Shown: positions 1 through 10,421 of the stretch, piece after piece | Layout of the letters: each line of letters opens with the position of its first letter | Numbering within the stretch: position 1 is the stretch's first letter | Origin: Actinomadura coerulea | GTDB lineage: Bacteria > Actinomycetota > Actinomycetes > Streptosporangiales > Streptosporangiaceae | Reading direction: 5' to 3' | Assembly: GCF_014208105.1 (NCBI RefSeq) | Contig: NZ_JACHMQ010000001.1 | Coordinates: 7,688,001 to 7,752,000 of the forward strand | DNA length: 64,000 nt | Translations under genes and position numbers: made by a program | The notes under the pieces: generated by a model | What the model was told of the DNA's origin: nothing | The model's input: only the letters and a program-made list of their open reading frames with translations | The model's database searches: none

Positions 1-291
1 GATGACCTCGCCGTCCTTGAACTTGCGCATGTGGAGCTGGCACGTGGTGGTGGCGCGCTCCGGGCCGTGCGGGGTGCCGTTGATGACCAGCGAGCACATG
101 CCGCAGATGCCCTCGCGGCAGTCGTGGTCGAACGCGACCGGCTCCTCGCCGGAGGCGATGAGCTTCTCGTTGAGGACGTCCAGCATCTCCAGGAACGAGG
201 CGTCGGGGGAGACGTCGTCGAGCTTGTACTCGACCATCCCGCCCTTGTCCTGCGGGCCGCTCTGGCGCCAGACGCGCAGTGTGAGCTTCAT
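1..291 (-). CDS. sdhB: Succinate dehydrogenase iron-sulfur subunit, N-terminal part (cut by window edge)
   Basis: Electron-transfer subunit of respiratory complex II, carrying electrons from the flavoprotein to the membrane anchor. Only the first 97 codons are inside the window; the 3' part lies to the left. The visible part holds the plant-type [2Fe-2S] ligand pattern CREGICGMC followed by a further Cys (TTCQLH), as in SdhB/FrdB. The ATG lies 2 bp after the sdhA stop, so it is the third gene of an sdhC-sdhA-sdhB operon. The two C-terminal ferredoxin-like clusters cannot be seen here. Confidence 0.93.
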   Translation of the reverse strand, partial: MKLTLRVWRQSGPQDKGGMVEYKLDDVSPDASFLEMLDVLNEKLIASGEEPVAFDHDCREGICGMCSLVINGTPHGPERATTTCQLHMRKFKDGEVI

Positions 292-293
292 GA

Positions 294-2246
<1,953 letters not shown>

Positions 2247-2249
2247 GGA

Positions 2250-2948
2250 TCAGCTCACCCATCCGAAAGTGATGGAGACGGGGACGGCGACGAAGCCGAG
2301 CGTGACGAGCGCGGCGGTGGTCGCGGCGAGGCCCCGCAGGGCGTTGTGGCTGCGCGGGGTGCGCAACCCCAGCGTCTGGAAGGCGCTCCAGATGCCGTGG
2401 TTGAGGTGGAGGCCCACGAGCAGGATCGCGACCACGTACCAGACCGTGATGTACCAGCGGGAGGGGTCGAAGTCGGCGACCATCCGCTCGTAGGGGGTGG
2501 CGTCGGCGCCCTTCGGGTTCAGGGCGAAGAACGTGAGGTCCAGCAGGTGCCAGACGACGTAGACCGCGATGATGATGCCGCCGTACCGCATCGTCCGGAC
2601 GGCGTAGCCCTGCGCGTGCGACTTCTTCTTCGACTGGTACTTCACGGGCCGCGCGTGCGCCGCGCGCTTGCCGAGCGACACCGCCGACCACATGTGGAGC
2701 ACGACCGAGACGCCGAGCACCAGCTCGATCACCGTCAGCACCGTCCGCCGCGGCACCGCGGGCTCGCCCATCGTGCGGAGCCACTCCGCGTAGTGGTTGA
2801 AATCCTCCGCGCCGAGGAAGATCTTCAGGTTCCCGATCATGTGCGCGACCAGGTACAGCACGAGGATGCCGCCGGTGACGGCCATGACGGCCTTCTTGCC
2901 GACGGTCGATCGGTAGATCGCAGGTATCGCTATAGCCACGACCTGCAC
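2250..2948 (-). CDS. sdhC: Succinate dehydrogenase cytochrome b subunit
   Basis: Membrane anchor of complex II, 232 residues with five predicted hydrophobic helices, matching the SdhC b558-type subunit of actinobacteria. Conserved His residues sit in the helices (AHMIGN, VLHMWSA, VVWHLLDL, GLHLNHG) as expected for two heme b groups. It is the first gene of sdhCAB, so the operon promoter should lie in 2949-3140. The GTG at 2948 is the longest start; a GTG at 2939 is an equally possible start and would remove three residues. Confidence 0.9.
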   Translation of the reverse strand: MQVVAIAIPAIYRSTVGKKAVMAVTGGILVLYLVAHMIGNLKIFLGAEDFNHYAEWLRTMGEPAVPRRTVLTVIELVLGVSVVLHMWSAVSLGKRAAHARPVKYQSKKKSHAQGYAVRTMRYGGIIIAVYVVWHLLDLTFFALNPKGADATPYERMVADFDPSRWYITVWYVVAILLVGLHLNHGIWSAFQTLGLRTPRSHNALRGLAATTAALVTLGFVAVPVSITFGWVS

Positions 2949-3140
2949 GTTATGTCCGGCCCGGTGATTCTTTCCAAGTCATGAGCGCACTGGTGGCGAT
3001 AGCCGCAGGCTATGAACACACGCCGCACGCGGCTTGTGTCCGTTCCGTGACACGCGTGCGGGTGAGGGACTTCACAGCGGGTGCGGGAACTCTGCCGGGG
3101 AGTGATCCAGAGAACATTGACGGAGGTCAGGGACTTGTGG

Positions 3141-4373
3141 TCAGCGTCCTGGCCGGTCCGATTCGGCCTGCCGCGACAGCAGCAGGACGGCGAGGTCGTC
3201 GGTCAGGGCGTCGCCGTTGAGGCGCTCCACCTCGGTCACCAGCGCGTCGATCAGCGACCGTCCGGCCGCGCCCCGGGTGCGCGCGGTGCGGGCCAGGCCG
3301 ACCAGGCCCTCGGTGCCGAGCCGGTCCGAGCCCTCGCCGACCCGCCCCTCGATCAGGCCGTCGGTGTAGAGCATCAGGCCCCACGACTCGCCGAGGTCGA
3401 TCTCGGTGGTCGGCCACTCGGCGCCGGGCACGAGGCCGAGCGCCGGGCCGTGGGCGTAGTCGGGGAGCGCCGCGACCTCGCCGCCCGCGCCCGGCGCCCC
3501 GCGGAACAGCAGCGGGGCGGGGTGGCCGGCGAGGTGCATCCGCGCGGTCCGCCGGGACGGCGCGATCGTGACCATGCAGAGGGTGGTGAAGATCTCCTCG
3601 CTGCGCCGCTCGTGGCCGAGGACGGTGTCGAGGGTGCCGAGCAGCTGCTCGCCGGTGTGCCCGGCGAGCACGAGCGTCCGCCACGCCATGCGGAGCTGGA
3701 CGCCGAGGGCCGCCTCGTCCGGGCCGTGCCCGCAGACGTCCCCGATCATCATGTGGACGGCGCCGCCCTCGGTCTGCACGGTGTCGTAGAAGTCGCCGCC
3801 GAGCAGCGCGCGCCGCCGGCCGGGCCGGTAGCGGGTGTGGTGCCGCAGCGTCGGGTCCTCGATCAGCGGGACCGGCAGCAGGCCGCGCTCCAGCCGGGCG
3901 TTCTCGCGGCCGAGGATGCGGGCCTCCACGAGCCGCCGCTCGGTCTCCTCCGAGCGCTTGCGCTCGATGGCGTAGCGGATCGCGCGGGCCAGCAGCGGCC
4001 CGTCGACCTCCTGCTTGACCAGGTAGTCCTCGGCGCCCGCGGCGACCGCCTGGACGCCGAGGCGGCCGTCGTCCAGGCCGGTCAGCACGACGACGGCGGC
4101 CGGGCCGGACAGCGCGAGCACCTGCCGCAGCCCCTCCAGCCGGTCGATGCCGGGCGTGGACAGGTCGACGATGATGCACTGGGTGCGCCGCGTCAGCATG
4201 CGCCTCGCGGCGTCCAGGTCGCAGGCGACGGTGATCCCCGCGTCCAGTCCGCTGTCGGCGAGCATCTTCTCCACCATGAGCACGTCGGTGGGGTCGTCGT
4301 CGATGAGGAGCAGCTCGATCCTGTCCTCGGTACCTGGCGTGAGGGGATGCGTCTGGTGACTGATGGTGCTCAC
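3141..4373 (-). CDS. Response regulator with SpoIIE/PP2C-type serine phosphatase output
   Basis: Predicted signalling phosphatase. An N-terminal receiver domain (about residues 18-135) shows the acidic cluster IDDD (24-27), phosphoacceptor Asp (about 70, in CIIVDLSTPG) and Lys (about 120, DYLVKQ). A short linker follows, then a SpoIIE-type PP2C domain with GGDFYD and GDVCGHGPDEAA metal-binding motifs. Family knowledge: such RsbU/RssB-like proteins dephosphorylate anti-anti-sigma factors when the receiver is phosphorylated. I chose GTG 4373 because GGAAG lies 5 nt upstream and the receiver begins about 17 residues later. No partner kinase or anti-sigma factor is adjacent. Confidence 0.87.
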   Translation of the reverse strand: MSTISHQTHPLTPGTEDRIELLLIDDDPTDVLMVEKMLADSGLDAGITVACDLDAARRMLTRRTQCIIVDLSTPGIDRLEGLRQVLALSGPAAVVVLTGLDDGRLGVQAVAAGAEDYLVKQEVDGPLLARAIRYAIERKRSEETERRLVEARILGRENARLERGLLPVPLIEDPTLRHHTRYRPGRRRALLGGDFYDTVQTEGGAVHMMIGDVCGHGPDEAALGVQLRMAWRTLVLAGHTGEQLLGTLDTVLGHERRSEEIFTTLCMVTIAPSRRTARMHLAGHPAPLLFRGAPGAGGEVAALPDYAHGPALGLVPGAEWPTTEIDLGESWGLMLYTDGLIEGRVGEGSDRLGTEGLVGLARTARTRGAAGRSLIDALVTEVERLNGDALTDDLAVLLLSRQAESDRPGR

Positions 4374-4677
4374 AGGGCTTCCGGAATGTCGGGCTGGCGA
4401 CGGCACTGGCAACGACCTCGTCGTCCCGCTCGTCCCTGCGGCCGCAGGGAGCGGACACGGGCCGCGCCGGGGCAGCGGCATGGGCCTAGCCGCCAAGTGT
4501 CCCGGCTCATGGAGCGGAGGAAGCGCCGCTCCGTACGGTGACGACTTTAGCGTGTCCCCGCGCCGTGGCGCACCCCCTGAGCCCGTCTTCGCCGGTGCTT
4601 TCGGACTGACCGAAACCCGTTTCCGCTGCTGAAAAACCAGTCGTGCGCCGAGGGTTCCGCTGCATAACCTTCGTCGC
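4374..4677. other. Divergent intergenic region, 304 bp
   Basis: Separates the SpoIIE phosphatase (minus) from the ABC exporter operon (plus). The phosphatase frame stays open upstream to 4496, but that stretch is low-complexity (Pro/Arg rich) and lies before the good ribosome-binding site, so I do not count it as coding. A likely promoter box for the exporter sits at the right end. Nothing else recognisable. Confidence 0.6.
4665..4670 (+). promoter_or_regulatory. Candidate -10 box (TAACCT), leaderless
   Basis: TANNNT hexamer with 7 nt between it and the GTG at 4678. No Shine-Dalgarno-like sequence lies in the gap, so transcription would start at the start codon itself. Confidence 0.45.
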
Positions 4678-6432
4678 GTGAAGCCGTTGCCGGTGAAAGA
4701 TCCTGGCGGCCCCGACCACGTCGCGCGAGGACGGACGACGTCCCTCGATCCCTGGAGCGCCTCCCGCGCCGACCGCGGATCATCCGCGCGCTACCTGCTC
4801 TCGCTGCTGCGCGCCCAGTGGCGCAGCGTGACCGGGGGCGCCCTCCTCGGCGTGGCCTGGATGCTGAGCCAGGCCCTGATGCCCGCCGCGCTCGGCCGCG
4901 CCGTCGGCGACGGCGTCGCGGCGCGGGACGAGGGCGCCCTGGTGACGTGGGCCGCCGTCCTGCTCGGCCTCGGCGCGGCCCAGGCCGTGACGGGCGTGCT
5001 CCGGCACCGGTTCGCCGTGTTCAACTGGCTCTCCGCCGCGTACCGGACCGTCCAGCTCGTCACCCGGCAGGCCACCCGCCTCGGCTCGACCCTGCCGAAG
5101 CGGCTCAGCGCCGGCGAGGTGGTGAGCGTCGGCCTCTCCGACGTGTCGCACATCGGCGACACCATCGACATCGTGGCGCGCGGGTCGGGCGCCGTGGTCG
5201 CGATCGTCGTCGTGGCCGGCATCCTGCTGTCGACGTCGCCGCCGCTCGGCCTGATCGTGCTGGTCGGCGTCCCCCTGATCATGGAGGCCGCCGCCCCGCT
5301 GCTGCGCCCCTACCGCGAACGGGAGCAGGCGCACCGCGAGCTGGTCGGCGAGCTGACCACGCACGCCACCGACCTGGTCGCGGGGCTGCGGGTGCTGCGC
5401 GGCATCGGCGGCGAGCCGCTGTTCTCCGGCCGCTACCGCGCCGAGTCCCAGCGGGTGCGCGAGGCGGGCGTGGCGGTCGCGCGGGCCGAGACGCGGATGA
5501 GCGGCGCCGAGGTGCTGCTGCCCGGCCTGCTGATCGCGCTGGTCACCTGGGCGGGCGCCCGGTTCGCCGTGCGGGGGGAGATCGGCGTCGGCGAGCTGGT
5601 CGCGTTCTACGGGTACGCGGTGTTCCTGATCGTCCCGCTGAAGACCCTCGGCGAGGCCGCAGGCAAGATCACCAAGGGGCTGGTGGCGGCGGGCCGGGTC
5701 ACCGCGCTGCTGCGGCTCGACCCCGAGCTGCCCGGCACCGGGACGGCCCGCCCCGCGGCGGACGCCGAGCTGGTCGACATCGCCTCGGGGCTGGTCGTGC
5801 GCCCGGCCCGGATCACCGCGATCGCCGCGGCCGACCCGCGCGACGCGCAGGCCGTCGCCGACCGCCTCGGCCGGTACGCCGACGGCGAGGTCGACTTCGG
5901 CGGCGTCCCGCTGCGCGCGGTCGCGGACGTCCGGAGGCGGATCCTGGTCGCGGTCAACGAGGACCGGCTGTTCTCCGGCCCGCTGGCCGAGTCCCTCGCG
6001 CCCGGCGCCGACGAGGGCGCGCTCCGGGCGGCGGTCCGCGCCGCCTGCGCCGAGGACGTCGTCGACTCGGCCGGGCTCGACGCGCACGTGGCCGAGGCCG
6101 GGCGGGAGTTCTCCGGCGGCCAGCAGCAGCGCCTCCGCCTGGCCAGGGCGCTCGCCGCCGATCCCGACGTCCTCGTCCTCGTGGAGCCGACCAGCGCGGT
6201 TGACGCGCACACCGAGGCGCGCATCGCCGGCAGGCTCGGCGAAGCGCGCGCGGGCCGTACCACCGTGGTGTGCACGACGAGCCCGCTGATGCTGGACCGC
6301 GCCGACCACGTCGCCTTCATCCGCGACGGCGTGGTCGTCGCGGAGGGGACACACCAGGAGCTGCTGGACACCGAGCCGCGCTACGCGGCGACCGTCACCA
6401 GGGGCGAGACCACGGAAAGGGCCGGAACGTGA
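4678..6432 (+). CDS. ABC exporter half-transporter with degenerate nucleotide-binding site
   Basis: Type IV ABC exporter subunit of 584 residues: a six-helix transmembrane domain (about 40-320), then a nucleotide-binding domain. The NBD is abnormal. No GxxGxGKS/T Walker A is present (the region reads AIAAADPRDAQ), the Walker B Asp is Val (LVLVEPT, about 502), and the switch His is missing (VVCTTSP). The signature FSGGQQQR (about 478) and the D-loop are intact. It overlaps the next gene by GTGA, so the two are translationally coupled. The pair forms a heterodimer with one working site, as in TM287/288 or BmrCD. Substrate unknown; probably drug, lipid or peptide export. Confidence 0.88.
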   Translation: MKPLPVKDPGGPDHVARGRTTSLDPWSASRADRGSSARYLLSLLRAQWRSVTGGALLGVAWMLSQALMPAALGRAVGDGVAARDEGALVTWAAVLLGLGAAQAVTGVLRHRFAVFNWLSAAYRTVQLVTRQATRLGSTLPKRLSAGEVVSVGLSDVSHIGDTIDIVARGSGAVVAIVVVAGILLSTSPPLGLIVLVGVPLIMEAAAPLLRPYREREQAHRELVGELTTHATDLVAGLRVLRGIGGEPLFSGRYRAESQRVREAGVAVARAETRMSGAEVLLPGLLIALVTWAGARFAVRGEIGVGELVAFYGYAVFLIVPLKTLGEAAGKITKGLVAAGRVTALLRLDPELPGTGTARPAADAELVDIASGLVVRPARITAIAAADPRDAQAVADRLGRYADGEVDFGGVPLRAVADVRRRILVAVNEDRLFSGPLAESLAPGADEGALRAAVRAACAEDVVDSAGLDAHVAEAGREFSGGQQQRLRLARALAADPDVLVLVEPTSAVDAHTEARIAGRLGEARAGRTTVVCTTSPLMLDRADHVAFIRDGVVVAEGTHQELLDTEPRYAATVTRGETTERAGT

Positions 6433-8153
6433 GCGCCCGCATCCTGCCCGTCGCGACGCCCGCGCAGGTGCGGGCCTATGCGCGGCGGCTCGTCCTCCGG
6501 CACCCGCGCGACCTCGCCGTGGTGCTGTCCCTGCACGCGCTGGCGGCCGTCACCGGGCTCGTCACGCCGCGGCTGCTCGGCTCGCTGGTGGAGGGCGTCC
6601 GCGACGGCCGCGCCGACATCGACACCACCGGCCTGGCCATCGCCGGGTTCGTGGTCGTCCAAGGCGTGCTGATCCGGTACGCCTACCTGGCGTCGGCGAA
6701 GCTGGGCGAGCGGGTGCTGGCCGAACTCCGCGAGGAGTTCGTCGACCGCGTCATGTCCCTGCCGCTGTCGACGGTCGAGCGCGCGGGCACCGGGGACCTG
6801 GTCACCCGCGCCTCCCGCGACGTGGACACGCTGAGCACCTCCGTGCGGTACGCGATGCCGGAGACCCTCGTCGCCGTCGTCGTGGGCGGGTTCACCGTCG
6901 CCGCGCTGATGGTCAACGGTCCGCTCGTCGCGCTGCCCGCCCTGGTCGCGGTCCCGATGCTGGTGGCGGTGATGCGCTGGTACCTGCCCCGCGCCCACGA
7001 CGGCTACCTGCGCGAGAACGCGTCGTGGGCGCGCATCGCCGACGGGCTGACCGAGACCGTCCAGGGCGCCCGGACCGTCGAGGCCCTCGGCCTCGCCGAG
7101 CGGCGGCACGAGCGCGGCGACGCCGACATCGCGGCGTCCTACAAGATCGAGCGGTACACGCTGCGGCTGCGCACGGTGCTGTTCCCGGTCATGGAGATGA
7201 GCTTCGTCCTGCCCGTGGTGTCGACGCTGCTCGTCGGCGGCCTGCTCTACATCAACGGCATGGCCACGCTCGCGCAGGTGACCGCCGCGACCCTGTACGC
7301 CCAGCAGCTCATCGAACCGGTCGACAGGCTCATGCAGTGGCTGGACGAGCTCCAGCTCGGCGGCGCGTCCCTGGCCCGGCTGCTCGGCGTCGGCGAGGTC
7401 CCGCCCGACCGCGCGCCGAACGGGGGCCGCCCCGCCGGCGAGCTGATCGCGGCGCGCGGCGTCCACTACTCCTACCGCCGAGGCCACGACGTCCTGCACG
7501 GCGTCGACCTCGACCTGCGGCCGGGCGAGCGCCTGGCGATGGTCGGGCCCAGCGGCGCGGGCAAGTCGACGCTCGGCCGCCTGCTCGCCGGCGTCGACGG
7601 CCCGCGCGCGGGCGCGGTCACCGTGGGCGCGGGCGGCGGCGTCCCCCTGGTCGAGCTGCCCCTGGACGACCTGCGCGGCCACGTCGCGCTGGTCACCCAG
7701 GAGCACCACGTGTTCCGCGGCACCCTCCGCGAGAACCTCGTGATGGCCCGCGAGGGCGCCTCCGACGACGACATCCGCCGGGTCCTGGCCGCCGTCGACT
7801 GGGACGGCCCCGGCCTCGACGCCGTGGTCGGCTCCGGCGGCGAGCCGCTGTCGCCCGCCCAGGCCCAGCAGCTCGCCCTGGCCCGGCTCATCCTCGCCGA
7901 CCCGCACACGCTCGTCCTGGACGAGGCCACGTCCCTGCTCGACCCGCGCGCGGCCCGCCGTCTGGAACGCTCGCTCGCCGCCGTCCTGGACGGCCGGACC
8001 GTCGTCGCCATCGCCCACCGCCTCCACACCGCCCACGACGCCGACCGCGTCGCCGTGGTGGAGGACGGCCGCATCACCGAACTGGGCACCCACGAAGAAC
8101 TTTTGGCCGCCCAAGGCTCCTACGCGGCCCTCTGGAGCTCCTGGAGGAGCTGA
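6429..8153 (+). CDS. ABC exporter half-transporter with canonical Walker motifs
   Basis: Partner of the preceding gene, 574 residues: transmembrane domain (about 20-320) and NBD with intact Walker A GPSGAGKST (about 373-381), Walker B LVLDEATS (Asp about 498) and switch His (AIAHRL). Its signature is degenerate, LSPAQ instead of LSGGQ (about 474-478). Combined with the neighbour, this protein's Walker A/B would face the neighbour's intact FSGGQ to make the consensus ATP site, while the other site is dead. The start GTG overlaps the upstream stop (GTGA). It ends 17 bp from the convergent peptidase gene. Confidence 0.9.
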   Translation: MSARILPVATPAQVRAYARRLVLRHPRDLAVVLSLHALAAVTGLVTPRLLGSLVEGVRDGRADIDTTGLAIAGFVVVQGVLIRYAYLASAKLGERVLAELREEFVDRVMSLPLSTVERAGTGDLVTRASRDVDTLSTSVRYAMPETLVAVVVGGFTVAALMVNGPLVALPALVAVPMLVAVMRWYLPRAHDGYLRENASWARIADGLTETVQGARTVEALGLAERRHERGDADIAASYKIERYTLRLRTVLFPVMEMSFVLPVVSTLLVGGLLYINGMATLAQVTAATLYAQQLIEPVDRLMQWLDELQLGGASLARLLGVGEVPPDRAPNGGRPAGELIAARGVHYSYRRGHDVLHGVDLDLRPGERLAMVGPSGAGKSTLGRLLAGVDGPRAGAVTVGAGGGVPLVELPLDDLRGHVALVTQEHHVFRGTLRENLVMAREGASDDDIRRVLAAVDWDGPGLDAVVGSGGEPLSPAQAQQLALARLILADPHTLVLDEATSLLDPRAARRLERSLAAVLDGRTVVAIAHRLHTAHDADRVAVVEDGRITELGTHEELLAAQGSYAALWSSWRS

Positions 8154-8170
8154 ACCGCCCACTTCGGCGG

Positions 8171-10255
8171 CTACTGGCTCGTGAGCGCTTCTTTCAGGAA
8201 GTGGACCTGGATGTGGAGGAGGTTTTCGGCGACCACTTCCTGCGGGGTCATGTGGGTGACGCCCGACAGGGGGAGGACGGTGTGCGGGCGGCCGGCGGCC
8301 AGGAGGGCCGACGACAGGCGCAGGGTGTGGGCGGCCACCACGTTGTCGTCCGCCAGGCCATGGATGATCATCAGTGGCCGCTTCAGGTCGGCCGCCCTGC
8401 CGAGGAGGGAGTTGTCGCTGTAGTTCTCCGGCTCCTCGTCGGGGTGGCCCAGGTACCGCTCGGTGTAGTGGGTGTCGTACAGGCGCCAGTCGGTGACCGG
8501 GGCGCCGGCGACGCCCGCGTGGAAGACGTCCGGGCGGTGCATGACGGCCAGCGCAGCCAGCCAGCCGCCGAAGGACCAGCCGCGGATGCCGACGCGGTCG
8601 AGGTCGAGGGCCGCGGGGTGCTTGCGGGCCGCCTCGATCAGCGCGCTGATCTGGTCGTCCAGGACGGGCCCGACGAAGTCGCCGCGCACGGCGCGCTCCC
8701 AGGCGGGGCCGCGTCCGGGCGTTCCGCGCCCGTCCGCGATCACGACGGCGAAGCCCTGGTCGGCGAGCCACTGCGCCTCGCAGTACGAGCGCTGGACGGC
8801 GAGGACGCGCTGCGCGTGCGGCCCGCCGTAGGGGTCCATCAGGACGGGCAGGCGGCCGTGCCCGCGCTCCCAGCCGGTGGGCAGCACGACCGCGGTGCGC
8901 AGCTCGCGGTCGCCGGAGCGCAGCAGCTCCACCCGCGGCGTGATCACCGGGGTCTCGGCGAACGAGGCGACGGGGTGGACCGCGGTCGGCGTCCGCACCT
9001 CGGCCTGCGAGCCGAGGCGGTCCAGCCGCGCGCCCGAGACCACGGTGACGCCCCCGGACCGGGTGCCGCCGAAGACGCCCTGCCCCTCGCTGAGCCGGGT
9101 GACCTCGCCGCCCTCGTAGGAGTAGAGGTGGACCTCGGTGGGCTCCTCCCAGGCGGTGAACAGGATCGACTCGCCGTCCACGCCGAGCACGGAGCGCAGC
9201 TGCAGGCCGCCGGGCGTGACGGGCTCGTCCGCGACCGTGAGGCGGCGGGTGTCGGTCGCGGAGTCCTCGGTGGCCCAGACGAGGTCGCCGCCGTGCGTGC
9301 GGACGGGCAGGCCGGGGATGACCTCGGTCCAGACCGGGTCGTGCTCGGTGTGCAGCAGCACCGTCTCGCCGTTGGTCGGATCGACCCGCAGCACCCGCTG
9401 GGAGCGCTGGTCGCGGGGCTGCACGACGATCAGCAGGCCGTGCCGGTCCCAGACGGCGGTGACGAGGTAGGGGAACATGCCGCGGTCCCAGTCCACCGCG
9501 ATGCGCCCGCCGTCCACCTTCAGCAGCACCAGGGACACCAGGGCGTTCGGCGTGCCGGCCGCCGGGTAGGCGATCTCGGACGGCGGCCGCTCCGGGTTGG
9601 CGGGGTCGGCGATGTGCCAGCGCTGCACGGGCGTCTCGTCCACCCGCGCGACCAGCAGGGTCCCGCCGTCGGGTGACCACCAATGGCCGCGCATCCGGCC
9701 CATCTCCTCCGCGGCGACGAACTCGGCGAGGCCGTAGGAGACCTGGTCGGACTCGGGCTCGACCAGCGCGCGGTCGTCCGCGCCGTCCAGCTCGACGACC
9801 CGCAGCGTGCGGCCGGACACGTAGGCGACGCGGCGGCCCGCGGGGTCGGGGCGCGGGTCGAAGACGGGCGGCCGCGCGGGCAGCTCCCGCACGAGCGCGG
9901 TGCCGAGGTCGACGGCGTACAGGCGCCCGCCCAGGGTGAAGACGGCCTGCCCCATGGCGCGGTCGGTCGCGTACCCGACGATGCCGCCCGCCTGCTCGCG
10001 GGCCCGCTCGCGCCGGGCCCGCTCCTCGGCCGGCAGGGCCTCCTCGCCCGGGACGTCCAGCGCGGCCGGGTCGGCGACGCACTCCTCCTCGCCGGTGGCG
10101 GTGTCCAGCGTCCACAGGCAGGTCACGGGGTCGTCGCCCGCGCGGGTGCGCAGGAAGGCGACGCGCGAGCCGTCCGGCGCGATCTGGAATGCGCGCGGGA
10201 CGCCGAGGCTGAACCGTCGCGTGCGGGCGCTCTGCCGCGGATAGCTGATGCTCAT
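8171..10255 (-). CDS. S9 family prolyl oligopeptidase (dipeptidyl-peptidase IV-like)
   Basis: Serine peptidase of 694 residues. The N-terminal part (about 1-440) carries repeated WD-like segments of a beta-propeller; the C-terminal alpha/beta-hydrolase domain has the nucleophile in GWSFGG (Ser about 561), Asp in HGLADDNV and His in SGVTHMT, completing the triad. No signal peptide is visible, so a cytoplasmic role in trimming oligopeptides is likely. Family knowledge: DPP4-type members cleave X-Pro or X-Ala dipeptides, but the exact specificity cannot be read here. It is divergent from the Ser/Thr kinase gene across 166 bp. Confidence 0.9.
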   Translation of the reverse strand: MSISYPRQSARTRRFSLGVPRAFQIAPDGSRVAFLRTRAGDDPVTCLWTLDTATGEEECVADPAALDVPGEEALPAEERARRERAREQAGGIVGYATDRAMGQAVFTLGGRLYAVDLGTALVRELPARPPVFDPRPDPAGRRVAYVSGRTLRVVELDGADDRALVEPESDQVSYGLAEFVAAEEMGRMRGHWWSPDGGTLLVARVDETPVQRWHIADPANPERPPSEIAYPAAGTPNALVSLVLLKVDGGRIAVDWDRGMFPYLVTAVWDRHGLLIVVQPRDQRSQRVLRVDPTNGETVLLHTEHDPVWTEVIPGLPVRTHGGDLVWATEDSATDTRRLTVADEPVTPGGLQLRSVLGVDGESILFTAWEEPTEVHLYSYEGGEVTRLSEGQGVFGGTRSGGVTVVSGARLDRLGSQAEVRTPTAVHPVASFAETPVITPRVELLRSGDRELRTAVVLPTGWERGHGRLPVLMDPYGGPHAQRVLAVQRSYCEAQWLADQGFAVVIADGRGTPGRGPAWERAVRGDFVGPVLDDQISALIEAARKHPAALDLDRVGIRGWSFGGWLAALAVMHRPDVFHAGVAGAPVTDWRLYDTHYTERYLGHPDEEPENYSDNSLLGRAADLKRPLMIIHGLADDNVVAAHTLRLSSALLAAGRPHTVLPLSGVTHMTPQEVVAENLLHIQVHFLKEALTSQ

Positions 10256-10421
10256 GGCAGCCGAGTCTGCCAGGACGGTCCGGAACTGCGGCGCACGGCG
10301 GCCTCCTGCCCTCTATGATCACGGGTCGTCGCGTGGTGGACGGGAATGTCCCGTGCCCGTGTCCGCGCTCGCGTAAGCTCAAAGCTTCCCCAAGCACTTT
10401 CGTCGTCGCGGGCTGAGGAGT

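Noticed and set aside
6381..10397. Very long minus-strand open frame (over 1300 codons) across the ABC exporter and peptidase genes
   Set aside because: Its sequence is Arg/Pro/Gly-rich with no motif and it is antisense or out of frame to well-supported genes; such long shadows are expected at this GC content.
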